Assembly: GCF_037969875.1 (NCBI RefSeq)
Contig: NZ_CP150218.1
Span: forward strand, 6,386,001 to 6,450,000
Direction of reading: 5' to 3'
Length of the DNA: 64,000 nucleotides
DNA from: Paenibacillus sp. FSL R7-0337
GTDB lineage: Bacteria > Bacillota > Bacilli > Paenibacillales > Paenibacillaceae
A program made the translations under genes and the position numbers. A model generated the notes under the pieces. The model did no database searches, was not told the origin of the DNA, and worked only from the letters and a program-made list of their open reading frames with translations. Positions 16,498 to 23,788 of the stretch are shown here, one piece after another (within the stretch, counting starts at the first letter, position 1; every line of letters starts with the position of its first letter).

Positions 16498-17799
16498 TTG
16501 AGACGGATGATTGTATGCTTTCCGGTGTATGTTGTGCTGCTGCTCCTGCTGGCAAGCGGCTGTAACAGCCGGAGTAGTAGAGGGCCGGCATCGGTCCCGG
16601 CAGCTTCTGCCGGAGAGGAAGCGCCTTCCGGACTGTCCGGAACCATCGTGATGCTGACGAACCGGATTGACCTGATTGAGAATGGGACCTTCAAGGACTA
16701 CGCGGATGAATTCAGGAAGCGGTACCCTGAGGCGCATGTGGAATTCGAGGGGTTGTCCAGCTATGCGACGGATATCCTGGTTCGCTTGTCCACCAAGGAT
16801 ACAGGGGATGTTCTGTTGCTGCCGGTCAATTTGCCTGCGAAGGAGCTGGAGCTTTTCTTCGAGCCTTTGAGCGGTGAGCTGGCGGCGCAGGAGCGATTCA
16901 CAACTTTTGCTACCTTTGGCGGCAAGCGATACGGTCTGTCTACAGGTACAACTACGAGCGGAATCGTCTACAACAAGAAGGCTTTTGAGCAGGCGGGAAT
17001 TGAGCAGGTGCCGCAGACGCTGGATGAGTTCTACGCGGCCTGTGCCAAGCTGAAGCAGGCGGGCATCATCCCGCTGTATATGAATTACGGGGCAGTCTGG
17101 CCGCTGCGGGAGTGGGGTGATAATCTGGTTAATTATATGACGGGTAACCCTGATTATTTGAATGATATGGTCCATGAGGACAGTCCCTGGCAGATCGGTA
17201 ACGAATGGGGGCAGGCTCTGGGAATTGCCAGGACGATGATGGCCAAGGGCTATGTCGAGGAACAGCTATTCTCCAACAGCTGGGAGATCTCCAAAGCCAG
17301 ACTGGCTAAAGGCGAAGCAGGCATGTATCTCCAGGGGAACTGGACCATCCGGCAGATTATGGATGCAGGCGCTTCACCTGAGGACATCGGCTTCTTTCCT
17401 TTTCCCTATGATAATCACCCGGTCCACTATGCTGCGCTCAATCCCGACTGGTTCATGGGGGTCAGCAAGTACAGCCGCAATAAAGAGCTTGCGATGGCTT
17501 GGCTAGAGTATTTCATTACAGAAACGTCGTATGCGAGAGACTGGGGGTTTCTTCCGCCGAAGGGTACGGACGAGCCTGCCTTACAGCAATACAGCGAGTT
17601 CCTCTCCTATCATCCGAAGCTGGTTGAGGCTACGGTGCAGACGGATGCGTTCATCGATCTGGCGAACCGGACGAAGCTGAGCTTCTGGTCGGGCGATTAT
17701 ATTCAGGATGTGCTCGCGGCACCGGACTTGCAGAAGTCCTTTGACCAGTTGAATGCGAAATGGAAGGAAGCGCGTATGAGTCAGCAGTCTGCTCCGTAA
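16498..17799 (+). CDS. solute-binding lipoprotein coupled to the kinase
   Basis: Family 1 extracellular sugar-binding protein with a lipoprotein signal (LLLLLASGCNS, Cys near residue 21). It clearly resembles the importer's binding protein at 23789 (shared pieces include GDVLLLP, FFEPL, GIVYNKK and PFP before the C-terminal lobe), but no permease genes follow. TTG 16498 is preferred because AAGGAGG at 16484-16490 gives 7-nt spacing; ATG 16492, which overlaps the kinase stop, would be 1 nt from the ribosome site. Its place directly after the kinase suggests an outside-face sensing partner rather than a transport subunit. That is inference; it could also be a spare binding protein sharing the importer. 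Confidence 0.88.
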   Translation: MRRMIVCFPVYVVLLLLLASGCNSRSSRGPASVPAASAGEEAPSGLSGTIVMLTNRIDLIENGTFKDYADEFRKRYPEAHVEFEGLSSYATDILVRLSTKDTGDVLLLPVNLPAKELELFFEPLSGELAAQERFTTFATFGGKRYGLSTGTTTSGIVYNKKAFEQAGIEQVPQTLDEFYAACAKLKQAGIIPLYMNYGAVWPLREWGDNLVNYMTGNPDYLNDMVHEDSPWQIGNEWGQALGIARTMMAKGYVEEQLFSNSWEISKARLAKGEAGMYLQGNWTIRQIMDAGASPEDIGFFPFPYDNHPVHYAALNPDWFMGVSKYSRNKELAMAWLEYFITETSYARDWGFLPPKGTDEPALQQYSEFLSYHPKLVEATVQTDAFIDLANRTKLSFWSGDYIQDVLAAPDLQKSFDQLNAKWKEARMSQQSAP

Positions 17800-17847
17800 C
17801 CACCGGGGGCTGCGCAGCAAGCAAGATCAAATTCTGGAGGTAGTGTT

Positions 17848-18909
17848 GTGGCCAAAAAAGTAACGATGCAAAAAATAGCCGATCATCTTGGGGTCTCCAA
17901 GTTCGTCGTATCCAAATCGCTCTCCGGCAAGGACGGGGTCAATGAGACCACCCGGGAGCGGGTCATTCAAGCCGCCTCTCAGCTGGGATATTTCACTCAA
18001 AAAAACGCCTATGTGCAAAGTCCCAAGCGCCGTTCGCTGACAGGAGAGCAAGACCGAAATAAGCAGTCCGTGCTGGTGTTGATGCCCAATATCCGCTCTC
18101 AGACCCAAGATTCACTATACTGGGGCAAAATCGTCGATGGCATTGCGCTGGCGCTGGATCAGGAGGGGCTGGGCATGGTAATCATTTCAGAGCACCGGGC
18201 TGATAATTTCGTTAATGTCCTCAATCCTGACGGTCTGCTCGGTCTGATCGGAGTAGGGCAGATTTCCACCTCACTGCTGCTCGAAGTGCACCGGATCGGG
18301 CTTCCGCTGGTCATGATCGATCATGAGGATGCTTTGATTCCATGTGATACTGTATTTGCGAATAACATCGATTCCATGACCCGGCTCGTCAATCATCTGA
18401 TAGGCACCGGACATACTCTATTTCACTTTATCGGCAATATCCGTTACTCCCGCAGCTTCCGTGACCGCTGGATCGGGTTCCGCAGCGCCTTGGAGGAGAA
18501 TCATCTGAAGGTCCCGGCCATAGGTGACGAACTGCTGCTGGAGGGAATGGATGACCAAATGCTCCGCGACGAATTCAGACGCTGGATTGCCACCCGGAAA
18601 GAATCGGATACCCTGCCTACGGCAATTGTGTGTGCGAACGACTTTACAGCCCTTGACGTCAGTGAAGTGCTGCGGGAAGCCGGGCTTAGTATTCCCGCTG
18701 ATATATCCGTCACTGGCTTTGACAATATCGAGGATTCCCTGCGGGGGGTTACTCCGCTTACAACCGTTCATGTGCCTAAGGAAGCTATGGGCCGTGCAGC
18801 TGTAGAGAAGCTGCTGAACCGCATCCAGAATCCCGCAGCACCGCTGGAGAAAATTCTGATCTCCGCAGATATCGTCCACCGGGACTCTGTGGGGAAGCCG
18901 CGGGGTTGA
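17848..18909 (+). CDS. LacI-family transcriptional regulator
   Basis: 353-residue repressor-type protein. The N-terminal helix-turn-helix reads VTMQKIADHLGVSKFVVSKS with the hinge NETTRERVIQAASQLGY, followed by a periplasmic-binding-like ligand domain ending in TTVHVPKEAMGRAAVEKL. GTG 17848 follows GGAGG with 7-nt spacing. It stands 48 nt after the binding-protein gene, probably in one operon with the kinase. A likely target is the palindrome at 22644-22657. The inducer is not shown; mannose- or mannobiose-type sugars fit the setting. Confidence 0.92.
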   Translation: MAKKVTMQKIADHLGVSKFVVSKSLSGKDGVNETTRERVIQAASQLGYFTQKNAYVQSPKRRSLTGEQDRNKQSVLVLMPNIRSQTQDSLYWGKIVDGIALALDQEGLGMVIISEHRADNFVNVLNPDGLLGLIGVGQISTSLLLEVHRIGLPLVMIDHEDALIPCDTVFANNIDSMTRLVNHLIGTGHTLFHFIGNIRYSRSFRDRWIGFRSALEENHLKVPAIGDELLLEGMDDQMLRDEFRRWIATRKESDTLPTAIVCANDFTALDVSEVLREAGLSIPADISVTGFDNIEDSLRGVTPLTTVHVPKEAMGRAAVEKLLNRIQNPAAPLEKILISADIVHRDSVGKPRG

Positions 18910-18972
18910 AGCTGATCCAAAAGCTATGAAATGGCTTGGGACGGACCCTCTTTTTTGAGTTGGATTAACTTG

Positions 18973-19126
18973 TGAACGTGGTGCGGACGCTCCGCGAACG
19001 GACCGTTGCTACAATCGCTGTGCTCTCCAGATTTTATTTATTTCCCTTAGCGGTAAAAATCCGGAGAGCAAGGCGACCGCTATCGCTTTTCCGCAATCAG
19101 TCCGTCCTCTCCGCTGTTTAAGCGGG
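18973..19126 (+). repeat. structured intergenic repeat, copy A
   Basis: About 155 bp that recur, inverted, at 19824-19981. The inner stem pairs TGCTCTCC (about 19021-19028) with GGAGAGCA (19062-19069) and extends across an A-C mismatch into a GATTTT/AAAAATC pairing; the outer arms pair GGAC..TTGC with GCAA..GTCC. The flank CTCCGCTGTTTAAGCGGGA is also kept. Compared with copy B, the stem bases differ in matched pairs, which points to a conserved fold. Confidence 0.75.
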
Positions 19127-19200
19127 AAATGTGCCCACAATCCTTTTAATATTCATAAAAAAGAAATAAATTCCAGAACATCATTTCGTTTGTGTCGTAA

Positions 19201-19557
19201 ATGCCACTGTTCATCGGCTTGGACGACGCCATCTTTGACGCAGCCTACCCCGGTGGCGGCCGTGACAGCTATCACCCCAAAATGCTTACCATAGTCATCA
19301 TTTACGCCTACATCCAGCGAATCTATTCCTCTCGTCAAATCGCCAAAGCGGTACGAGAGACTATTCCCTTTATTTGGCTGGCTGGGCGGCAGCGACCCGA
19401 TTTCCGCACGCTGAATTGCTTCTGTTCCCAGCGAATGAAGAACGTCCTTGAGACCGTATTTACCGTCATACTTCAGTTTCTGGTTGAAGAGAAATACGTT
19501 TCGCTGGAGCATTACTTTTTAGACGGAATCAAATGTATTAAAACAAGCTACAAATGA
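19201..19557 (+). pseudogene. IS1182-type transposase remnant
   Basis: A 118-residue frame resembles the N-terminal third of IS1182-family transposases: YHPKMLTIVIIYAYIQRIYS, RQRPDFRTLNCFCSQRMK and YFLDGIKC. It then stops, where full-length enzymes continue for over 300 residues into the DDE catalytic core. The usual first 15-20 residues also look altered. A hairpin terminator and a GGGACAGCCCC sequence at about 19659-19669, like an IS1182 right end, follow. No active transposase is encoded. Confidence 0.8.
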
Positions 19558-19569
19558 CCAAAAACGCAG

Positions 19570-19608
19570 AGCAGCGATTCTCCAATAATGAGAGAATCGC
19601 TGCTTTTT
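19570..19608 (+). terminator. hairpin terminator of IS1182 remnant
   Basis: A perfect 13-bp stem (AGCAGCGATTCTC, 19570-19582, with 19592-19604) is followed by five T. Confidence 0.75.
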
Positions 19609-19823
19609 GAGATTTAAGCTTTTGAAGATAGAGCCCTGTCTCGGCTAGGTTACTTTTGGGACAGCCCCATTAAATCGGCCGGAAGCGGGCCAGATGGAAA
19701 ACTGAAGGGGTTGTCCCCGAAGTGATTTTCTATGGGCGGCGACAGCCACTTGCAGAAATCTCCGGAAGCCAAAGGATACCTCCATTTTACTTTTTGTTTC
19801 TTTTTTAAGGATGGCAGAATAGC

Positions 19824-19981
19824 ATCCCGCTTAAACAGCGGAGCGGACGGAACGATTGTGAAAAAGCGGCAGCGGTCGCCTTTGTGTCCGGATTTTCACC
19901 GCTAAGGGGAATGAAAAAAATCTGGACACAACAGCGATTGTAACAACGTTCCGTTTGTGGAGCGTCCATCCAAGTGCTCAC
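19824..19981 (-). repeat. structured intergenic repeat, copy B (inverted)
   Basis: Read on the minus strand this matches copy A at roughly four of five bases. Its inner stem is TTGTGTCC with GGACACAA where copy A has TGCTCTCC with GGAGAGCA, and its outer arms are GGAACG..TTGT with ACAA..CGTTCC. The loop CCCTTAGCGGT is unchanged between copies. The 18910-20023 spacer contains only this pair, the IS remnant and its terminator. Confidence 0.75.
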
Positions 19982-20023
19982 GTTGATACCACTACGCATA
20001 AAGAGTTGTACCGCTTGTGTGTG

Positions 20024-21199
20024 TTATTTCACCTGCAAATTCCGGTCAATCAAAGCGATACGCTGCTGTACGCAAGCATAGGAACGAAGAGGATCTTCAG
20101 GAGTATTCATGACATAATCGAGCAGTTGGTCTACAGTGGTGGCGGCTACATGGATACGGGTATCGGAGGAAGCGTAGTAGATGAATACCTCTCCGTTGTC
20201 ACGGGCGATTACACCATTGCAGAAGACAACATTGGATACATCACCGACGCGCTCTTCGCCGTCTGGCGCAATGAAATGTCCCCCTGGGGCATGAGTCACA
20301 CGGTTAGGCTCTTCAAGGTCAGACAAGAAGGCATACAGCACATAGCGCAGGCCGGCAGCCGTATTGCGGACGCCATGAGCGATGTGCAGCCAGCCGAGCG
20401 GTGTTTTGATCGGGGCCGGCCCTTGACCGTTCTTCACTTCTTTGATGGTATGGTAGTAGCGCTGGTCTATAATCGTCTCACGGGTGATAACAGCGTTCTC
20501 AATCTGCTCCGATAAGCCCCAGCCGATACCGCCGCCGGAACCGGCGTCGATGAACCCGTCCTGCGGGCGTGTGTAGAAGGCATATTTGCCGTCAACGAAT
20601 TCTGGATGCAGGACCACGTTGCGCTGTTGGGCGGAGCCGGTCTTAAGATCGGCGAGGCGCTCCCAGGTCTTGAGATCCTTGGTACGGGCAATGCCGCACT
20701 GCGCAACCGCGCTGGACAAATCGCCAGGGGCAGCGTCCGGGTCCTTACGTTCGGTGCAGAACAGGCCGTAGATCCAGCCATCCTCATGTTGCACCAGGCG
20801 CATATCATAGACGTTGATATCCGGGTCTGCGGTCTCAGGAAGCACTACGGGGTGATCCCAGAAGCGGAAGCCGTCCACACCGCTGCTGCTCTCGGCAACG
20901 GCGAAGAAGGATTTGCGGTCATTGCCTTCCACCCGGGCAACGATGTAGAATTTGCCGTTCAGTTCAATGGCGCCTGGATTGAATACGCCGTTAACTCCGA
21001 TTCTCTCTGCGAAATACGGGTTGCTCTCCTCATTGAAGTCGTAACGCCAGATCAGGGGGGCGTGCTCCGCAGTGAGCAGGGGATACTTGTAGCGGTCATA
21101 AATACCGTTGCCGTATGGCTGCTTTTCATTGGGGCGAGTGATGAGTGCCTCATAGCGTTCCGTTAACGTCTGCTTGCGTTGTTCAAAGATTGTGCTCAT
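20024..21199 (-). CDS. 4-O-beta-D-mannosyl-D-glucose phosphorylase (GH130_1)
   Basis: Cytoplasmic phosphorylase of 391 residues that should split mannosyl-beta-1,4-glucose with phosphate into alpha-mannose-1-phosphate and glucose. It follows the GH130 subfamily 1 pattern almost end to end: RYKYPLLTAEHAPLIWRYD, NVYDMRLVQHEDGWIYG (with the proposed proton-donor Asp), QQRNVVLHPEFVDGKYAFYT, RPQDGFIDAGSGGGIGWGL and RYYHTIKEVKNGQGPAPIK. The ATG at 21199 overlaps the epimerase stop, so the two are translated together, matching the known epimerase-phosphorylase route for beta-1,4-mannobiose. Confidence 0.92.
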   Translation of the reverse strand: MSTIFEQRKQTLTERYEALITRPNEKQPYGNGIYDRYKYPLLTAEHAPLIWRYDFNEESNPYFAERIGVNGVFNPGAIELNGKFYIVARVEGNDRKSFFAVAESSSGVDGFRFWDHPVVLPETADPDINVYDMRLVQHEDGWIYGLFCTERKDPDAAPGDLSSAVAQCGIARTKDLKTWERLADLKTGSAQQRNVVLHPEFVDGKYAFYTRPQDGFIDAGSGGGIGWGLSEQIENAVITRETIIDQRYYHTIKEVKNGQGPAPIKTPLGWLHIAHGVRNTAAGLRYVLYAFLSDLEEPNRVTHAPGGHFIAPDGEERVGDVSNVVFCNGVIARDNGEVFIYYASSDTRIHVAATTVDQLLDYVMNTPEDPLRSYACVQQRIALIDRNLQVK

Positions 21200-22428
21200 T
21201 GAATAGTCTCCTCTACATGTGATGGTTCGCCAAGCCGTCTAATCAGCTCGAAGCAGGCCCGGCTGTTATGATAGGGGCATTTCCAGGCACTGACCTTCGG
21301 TGCATGGGCCAGTGGCTGGAGTGATGCATCCACACCCCAGTGCCATTCGCCCAGCTTATGGTCAATAATATATTTCTCTGTGAAGCTCCATGAGTTCTCA
21401 GCGGCTTCCAGGAACCGCAGTTCTCCGGTTAACTGATATGCATTGTAGAATCCGACCATGGCCTCAGCCTGCGGCCACCAGTCTCTGGACTCGTGGGATT
21501 TGTCAATGAAGCCTCTTAGATCTGCCTCATTCCAGATTCCGCCGTCCGGCGCTACTCCCTCAGTTAGTGCAGCTTCGGCCATCGACAGGGATACCTTGCG
21601 CACGCGTTCAAGCAGGGCTTCGTCTCCGAGTACTTCTGCAGCTTCATAGAGCAGCCAGCTCCCCTCTATGTCATGGCCGAAGGAGATATGCTCTGACTTC
21701 ACCTGCCATTCTTCATCCATGAACAAATGGAAGTGCTTTCCATTCAAATCCAGGATATGCTCCAGCATGATTTCGATCAGCTCAGCGAGCTTGCTTCTGA
21801 GTGTCTCTGACTTCCATACCCGGTACAAGCCGGTGTACCCTTCCAGTACATGCAGATGTGTATTCATGGATTTTTTCTCATTCATATCCTTCGCACTCAG
21901 ACTTAGGGAATCGGTCATCTCCCACTCCCGCGATAAAGCTTCAATATACCCTTTGTGAAGAGGGTCATAACCGTACTTCTCAATCAAATGGAACAATTGG
22001 GTGGCTTGGCGCAGGACGTCGTCCCGGCCGGTGGCATGATAGTACTCAGCCAAGGCGTAGATGACAAAAGCGAGTCCATAGATTTGTTTCTTGGGCTGGG
22101 AAGCAGATCCGTGTTCATCTACCAACCAGAAGAAGCCGCCGAATTCAGAATCTGTGAAATGCTGAATGAGGTAATCATAGGCACGGTCGGCCATAGCCAG
22201 ATAATCTGCGGTTCTGTACACGCTGTAAGCACTTGCAAATGTCCAGAGAATCCGTGCATTCAGTACAAGGCTTTTGTCCGCACCGGGCAACACCTGCAGC
22301 TGATTGTCCATTTCACCGATAAAGCCGCCATGAGTATCATCCAGGGCATGCTTCATCCAGAAGCCCAGAATATTGTCTTTCAGCTCTGCTTCCAGCCGGG
22401 TGCGCCATACTTCGGTTGCATTGTTCAT
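21196..22428 (-). CDS. cellobiose 2-epimerase (AGE family)
   Basis: Interconverts the reducing-end glucose and mannose of beta-1,4 disaccharides; here it probably turns mannobiose into mannosylglucose for the next gene. About 410 residues, with the cellobiose 2-epimerase marks THGGFIGEMD, NARILWTFASAY, MNTHLHVLEGYTGLYRV, SFGHDIEGSWLL, WWPQAEAMVGF and the terminal WKCPYHNSRAC; the last His residues are expected catalytic bases. ATG 22428 is 14 nt from AAGGAG (minus strand); GTG 22443 overlaps that site and is less likely. The shared 11-mer stands upstream at 22485-22495. Confidence 0.92.
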   Translation of the reverse strand: MNNATEVWRTRLEAELKDNILGFWMKHALDDTHGGFIGEMDNQLQVLPGADKSLVLNARILWTFASAYSVYRTADYLAMADRAYDYLIQHFTDSEFGGFFWLVDEHGSASQPKKQIYGLAFVIYALAEYYHATGRDDVLRQATQLFHLIEKYGYDPLHKGYIEALSREWEMTDSLSLSAKDMNEKKSMNTHLHVLEGYTGLYRVWKSETLRSKLAELIEIMLEHILDLNGKHFHLFMDEEWQVKSEHISFGHDIEGSWLLYEAAEVLGDEALLERVRKVSLSMAEAALTEGVAPDGGIWNEADLRGFIDKSHESRDWWPQAEAMVGFYNAYQLTGELRFLEAAENSWSFTEKYIIDHKLGEWHWGVDASLQPLAHAPKVSAWKCPYHNSRACFELIRRLGEPSHVEETIQ

Positions 22429-22484
22429 ATTTGTTCTGTTCACTCCTTATTAGTGCTTGCTGGTGTTGGAGTTATTTTTTATAA

Positions 22485-22495
22485 TTGTTATTGTT
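22485..22495 (+). promoter_or_regulatory. shared 11-mer TTGTTATTGTT (copy 2)
   Basis: The exact 11-mer lies 57 nt upstream of the epimerase start (gene on the minus strand) in an AT-rich spacer that also holds several TATA-like boxes. Confidence 0.45.
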
Positions 22496-22643
22496 ATATT
22501 AGTATATAATAATAACGATATATAACCATGTTATAACCCTTTTCGGCCGGGAATTCAAGCGGGAATTGGATCAAGTCAATTGAAGACTATAAAAGTGGAT
22601 AGGGGCACATTTTCTAATGGTTATGCAGGGACTATAATTATAT

Positions 22644-22657
22644 TGATAGCGCTATCA
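22644..22657 (+). promoter_or_regulatory. LacI-type palindromic operator
   Basis: TGATAGCGCTATCA is a perfect 14-bp palindrome with the central CG pair typical of LacI-family operators. It starts 5 nt after a TATAAT box (22633-22638) and 29 nt ahead of the response regulator gene, a place where a bound repressor would block transcription. Confidence 0.6.
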
Positions 22658-22685
22658 TCAGAGATGAAACGACGGGGGCGATAGG

Positions 22686-23450
22686 GTGGTAATCCGGATC
22701 ATGATTGCAGATGATGAGGAAGTGATCCGCCGCGGGCTGGAGAAGATCGCTTCCAGAATGGATGTGGAGGTCAGGGTAATCGGCTCGTACGGCAACGGGC
22801 TTGAGGCCTGGAACCATCTGCAGGAGCTAAGCCTGGAGGAGATTGATCTTCTTATTACAGATATCAAGATGCCGAGAATGGATGGATTCCAGCTGATTGA
22901 AGAGGCGAGAGGACATCTTAAGCAGCTGCCTATAGCAGTGCTGAGCGGCTTCAGTGAATTCGACTACGCCCGTAAGGCCATGCGCTTCGGTGTACTTGAT
23001 TATCTGCTGAAGCCCATTGATAAGGCACAATTATATGATCTGCTCAAAAGTGTAGAAGCGACCTGGCAGACGCCTGCGGCTGCTCCCTCCGATGAAGTGC
23101 CGAATCAGCCTTCCGAAGGCGGGGAGCATTATGTAGTAGAGCAGATGAAGAGCATTCTTGAGCAGGATTACGGTCTTAATTTCGAGCTTGAGCGGCTGGC
23201 TGAGGCCGTGGGAATGAATGCGAGTTATATCAGCAGGCTGTTCAAGCATAAGACAGGGCAGACCATTACCGACTACTTGATCGGCATCCGCATTGCGGAG
23301 GCCAAAAAGATGCTTCTCCATCATCCGGACCTGAAGAATTATGAGATTGCTGACAAAGTCGGCTACAGCGATCCGGTGTACTTCAATAAGCTGTTCAAGA
23401 AAATGTGCGGCATGACGCCTAAGGAGTATAAAAGCCGTTACAGATCATAA
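22686..23450 (+). CDS. AraC-type response regulator (YesN-like)
   Basis: 254-residue two-component regulator. The receiver domain (1-120) has acidic IADDEE, phospho-acceptor Asp in LLITDIKMPRMDG, and LLKPIDK. The C-terminal AraC double helix-turn-helix reads LAEAVGMNASYISRLFK and IADKVGYSDPVYFNKLFKKM followed by GMTPKEYK. It is much shorter than the usual 400-540 residues because the middle linker is almost missing. The start is GTG 22686 after GGGGG. No kinase gene adjoins it; the YesM-type kinase at 14597 is the nearest candidate. A LacI-like operator overlaps its promoter region. Confidence 0.93.
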   Translation: MVIRIMIADDEEVIRRGLEKIASRMDVEVRVIGSYGNGLEAWNHLQELSLEEIDLLITDIKMPRMDGFQLIEEARGHLKQLPIAVLSGFSEFDYARKAMRFGVLDYLLKPIDKAQLYDLLKSVEATWQTPAAAPSDEVPNQPSEGGEHYVVEQMKSILEQDYGLNFELERLAEAVGMNASYISRLFKHKTGQTITDYLIGIRIAEAKKMLLHHPDLKNYEIADKVGYSDPVYFNKLFKKMCGMTPKEYKSRYRS

Positions 23451-23486
23451 TCTTGCGTCGCACTTTACAGGAAAAGAGCCCGTTGG

Positions 23487-23531
23487 CACTACCATTTCAC
23501 TTCTTCAGGAAGTGTCAGGGTAGTGTTTTTT
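23487..23531 (+). terminator. terminator after response regulator
   Basis: CACTACC (23487-23493) pairs with GGTAGTG (23519-23525) around an inner ACTTC/GAAGT hairpin, and six T follow. Confidence 0.8.
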
Positions 23532-23644
23532 CGCGGTTGTGCAGATGTTTTGTTTTTGCTGTCACTATATTTTAAATAACAAAAATAACAAATATAAGAC
23601 CAGAAAAAGCAATTGAAACCATCGTTTAAAGGGAAAGTAAGGTC

Positions 23645-23669
23645 TATAATTGCAATGAAAGCGATAACA
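23645..23669 (+). promoter_or_regulatory. -10 box and catabolite-repression (cre) site
   Basis: TATAAT (23645-23650) is followed 4 nt later by ATGAAAGCGATAACA (23655-23669), which fits every position of the CcpA consensus WTGNAANCGNWNNCW. The site would cover the transcription start, so glucose repression of the importer operon is expected. Confidence 0.65.
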
Positions 23670-23731
23670 ACAAAGGGTTTAAGATGAATTCAGGACAATT
23701 TAGGTTCTGTTTAGTAGAAAAATCAATTTTG

Positions 23732-23742
23732 TTGTTATTGTT
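23732..23742 (+). promoter_or_regulatory. shared 11-mer TTGTTATTGTT (copy 3)
   Basis: The exact 11-mer lies 46 nt upstream of the binding-protein ATG, inside a TTGTT-rich stretch that looks like two or three imperfect direct repeats. Confidence 0.45.
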
Positions 23743-23788
23743 TTGTTATTTTACTTATCTGTTCTAAATGAAGAGAGGGGTCAGAAAT

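Noticed and set aside
19805..19999. 64-codon reverse open frame in copy B of the structured repeat
   Set aside because: The paired base changes between copies follow a fold, not codons, and copy A has no matching frame.
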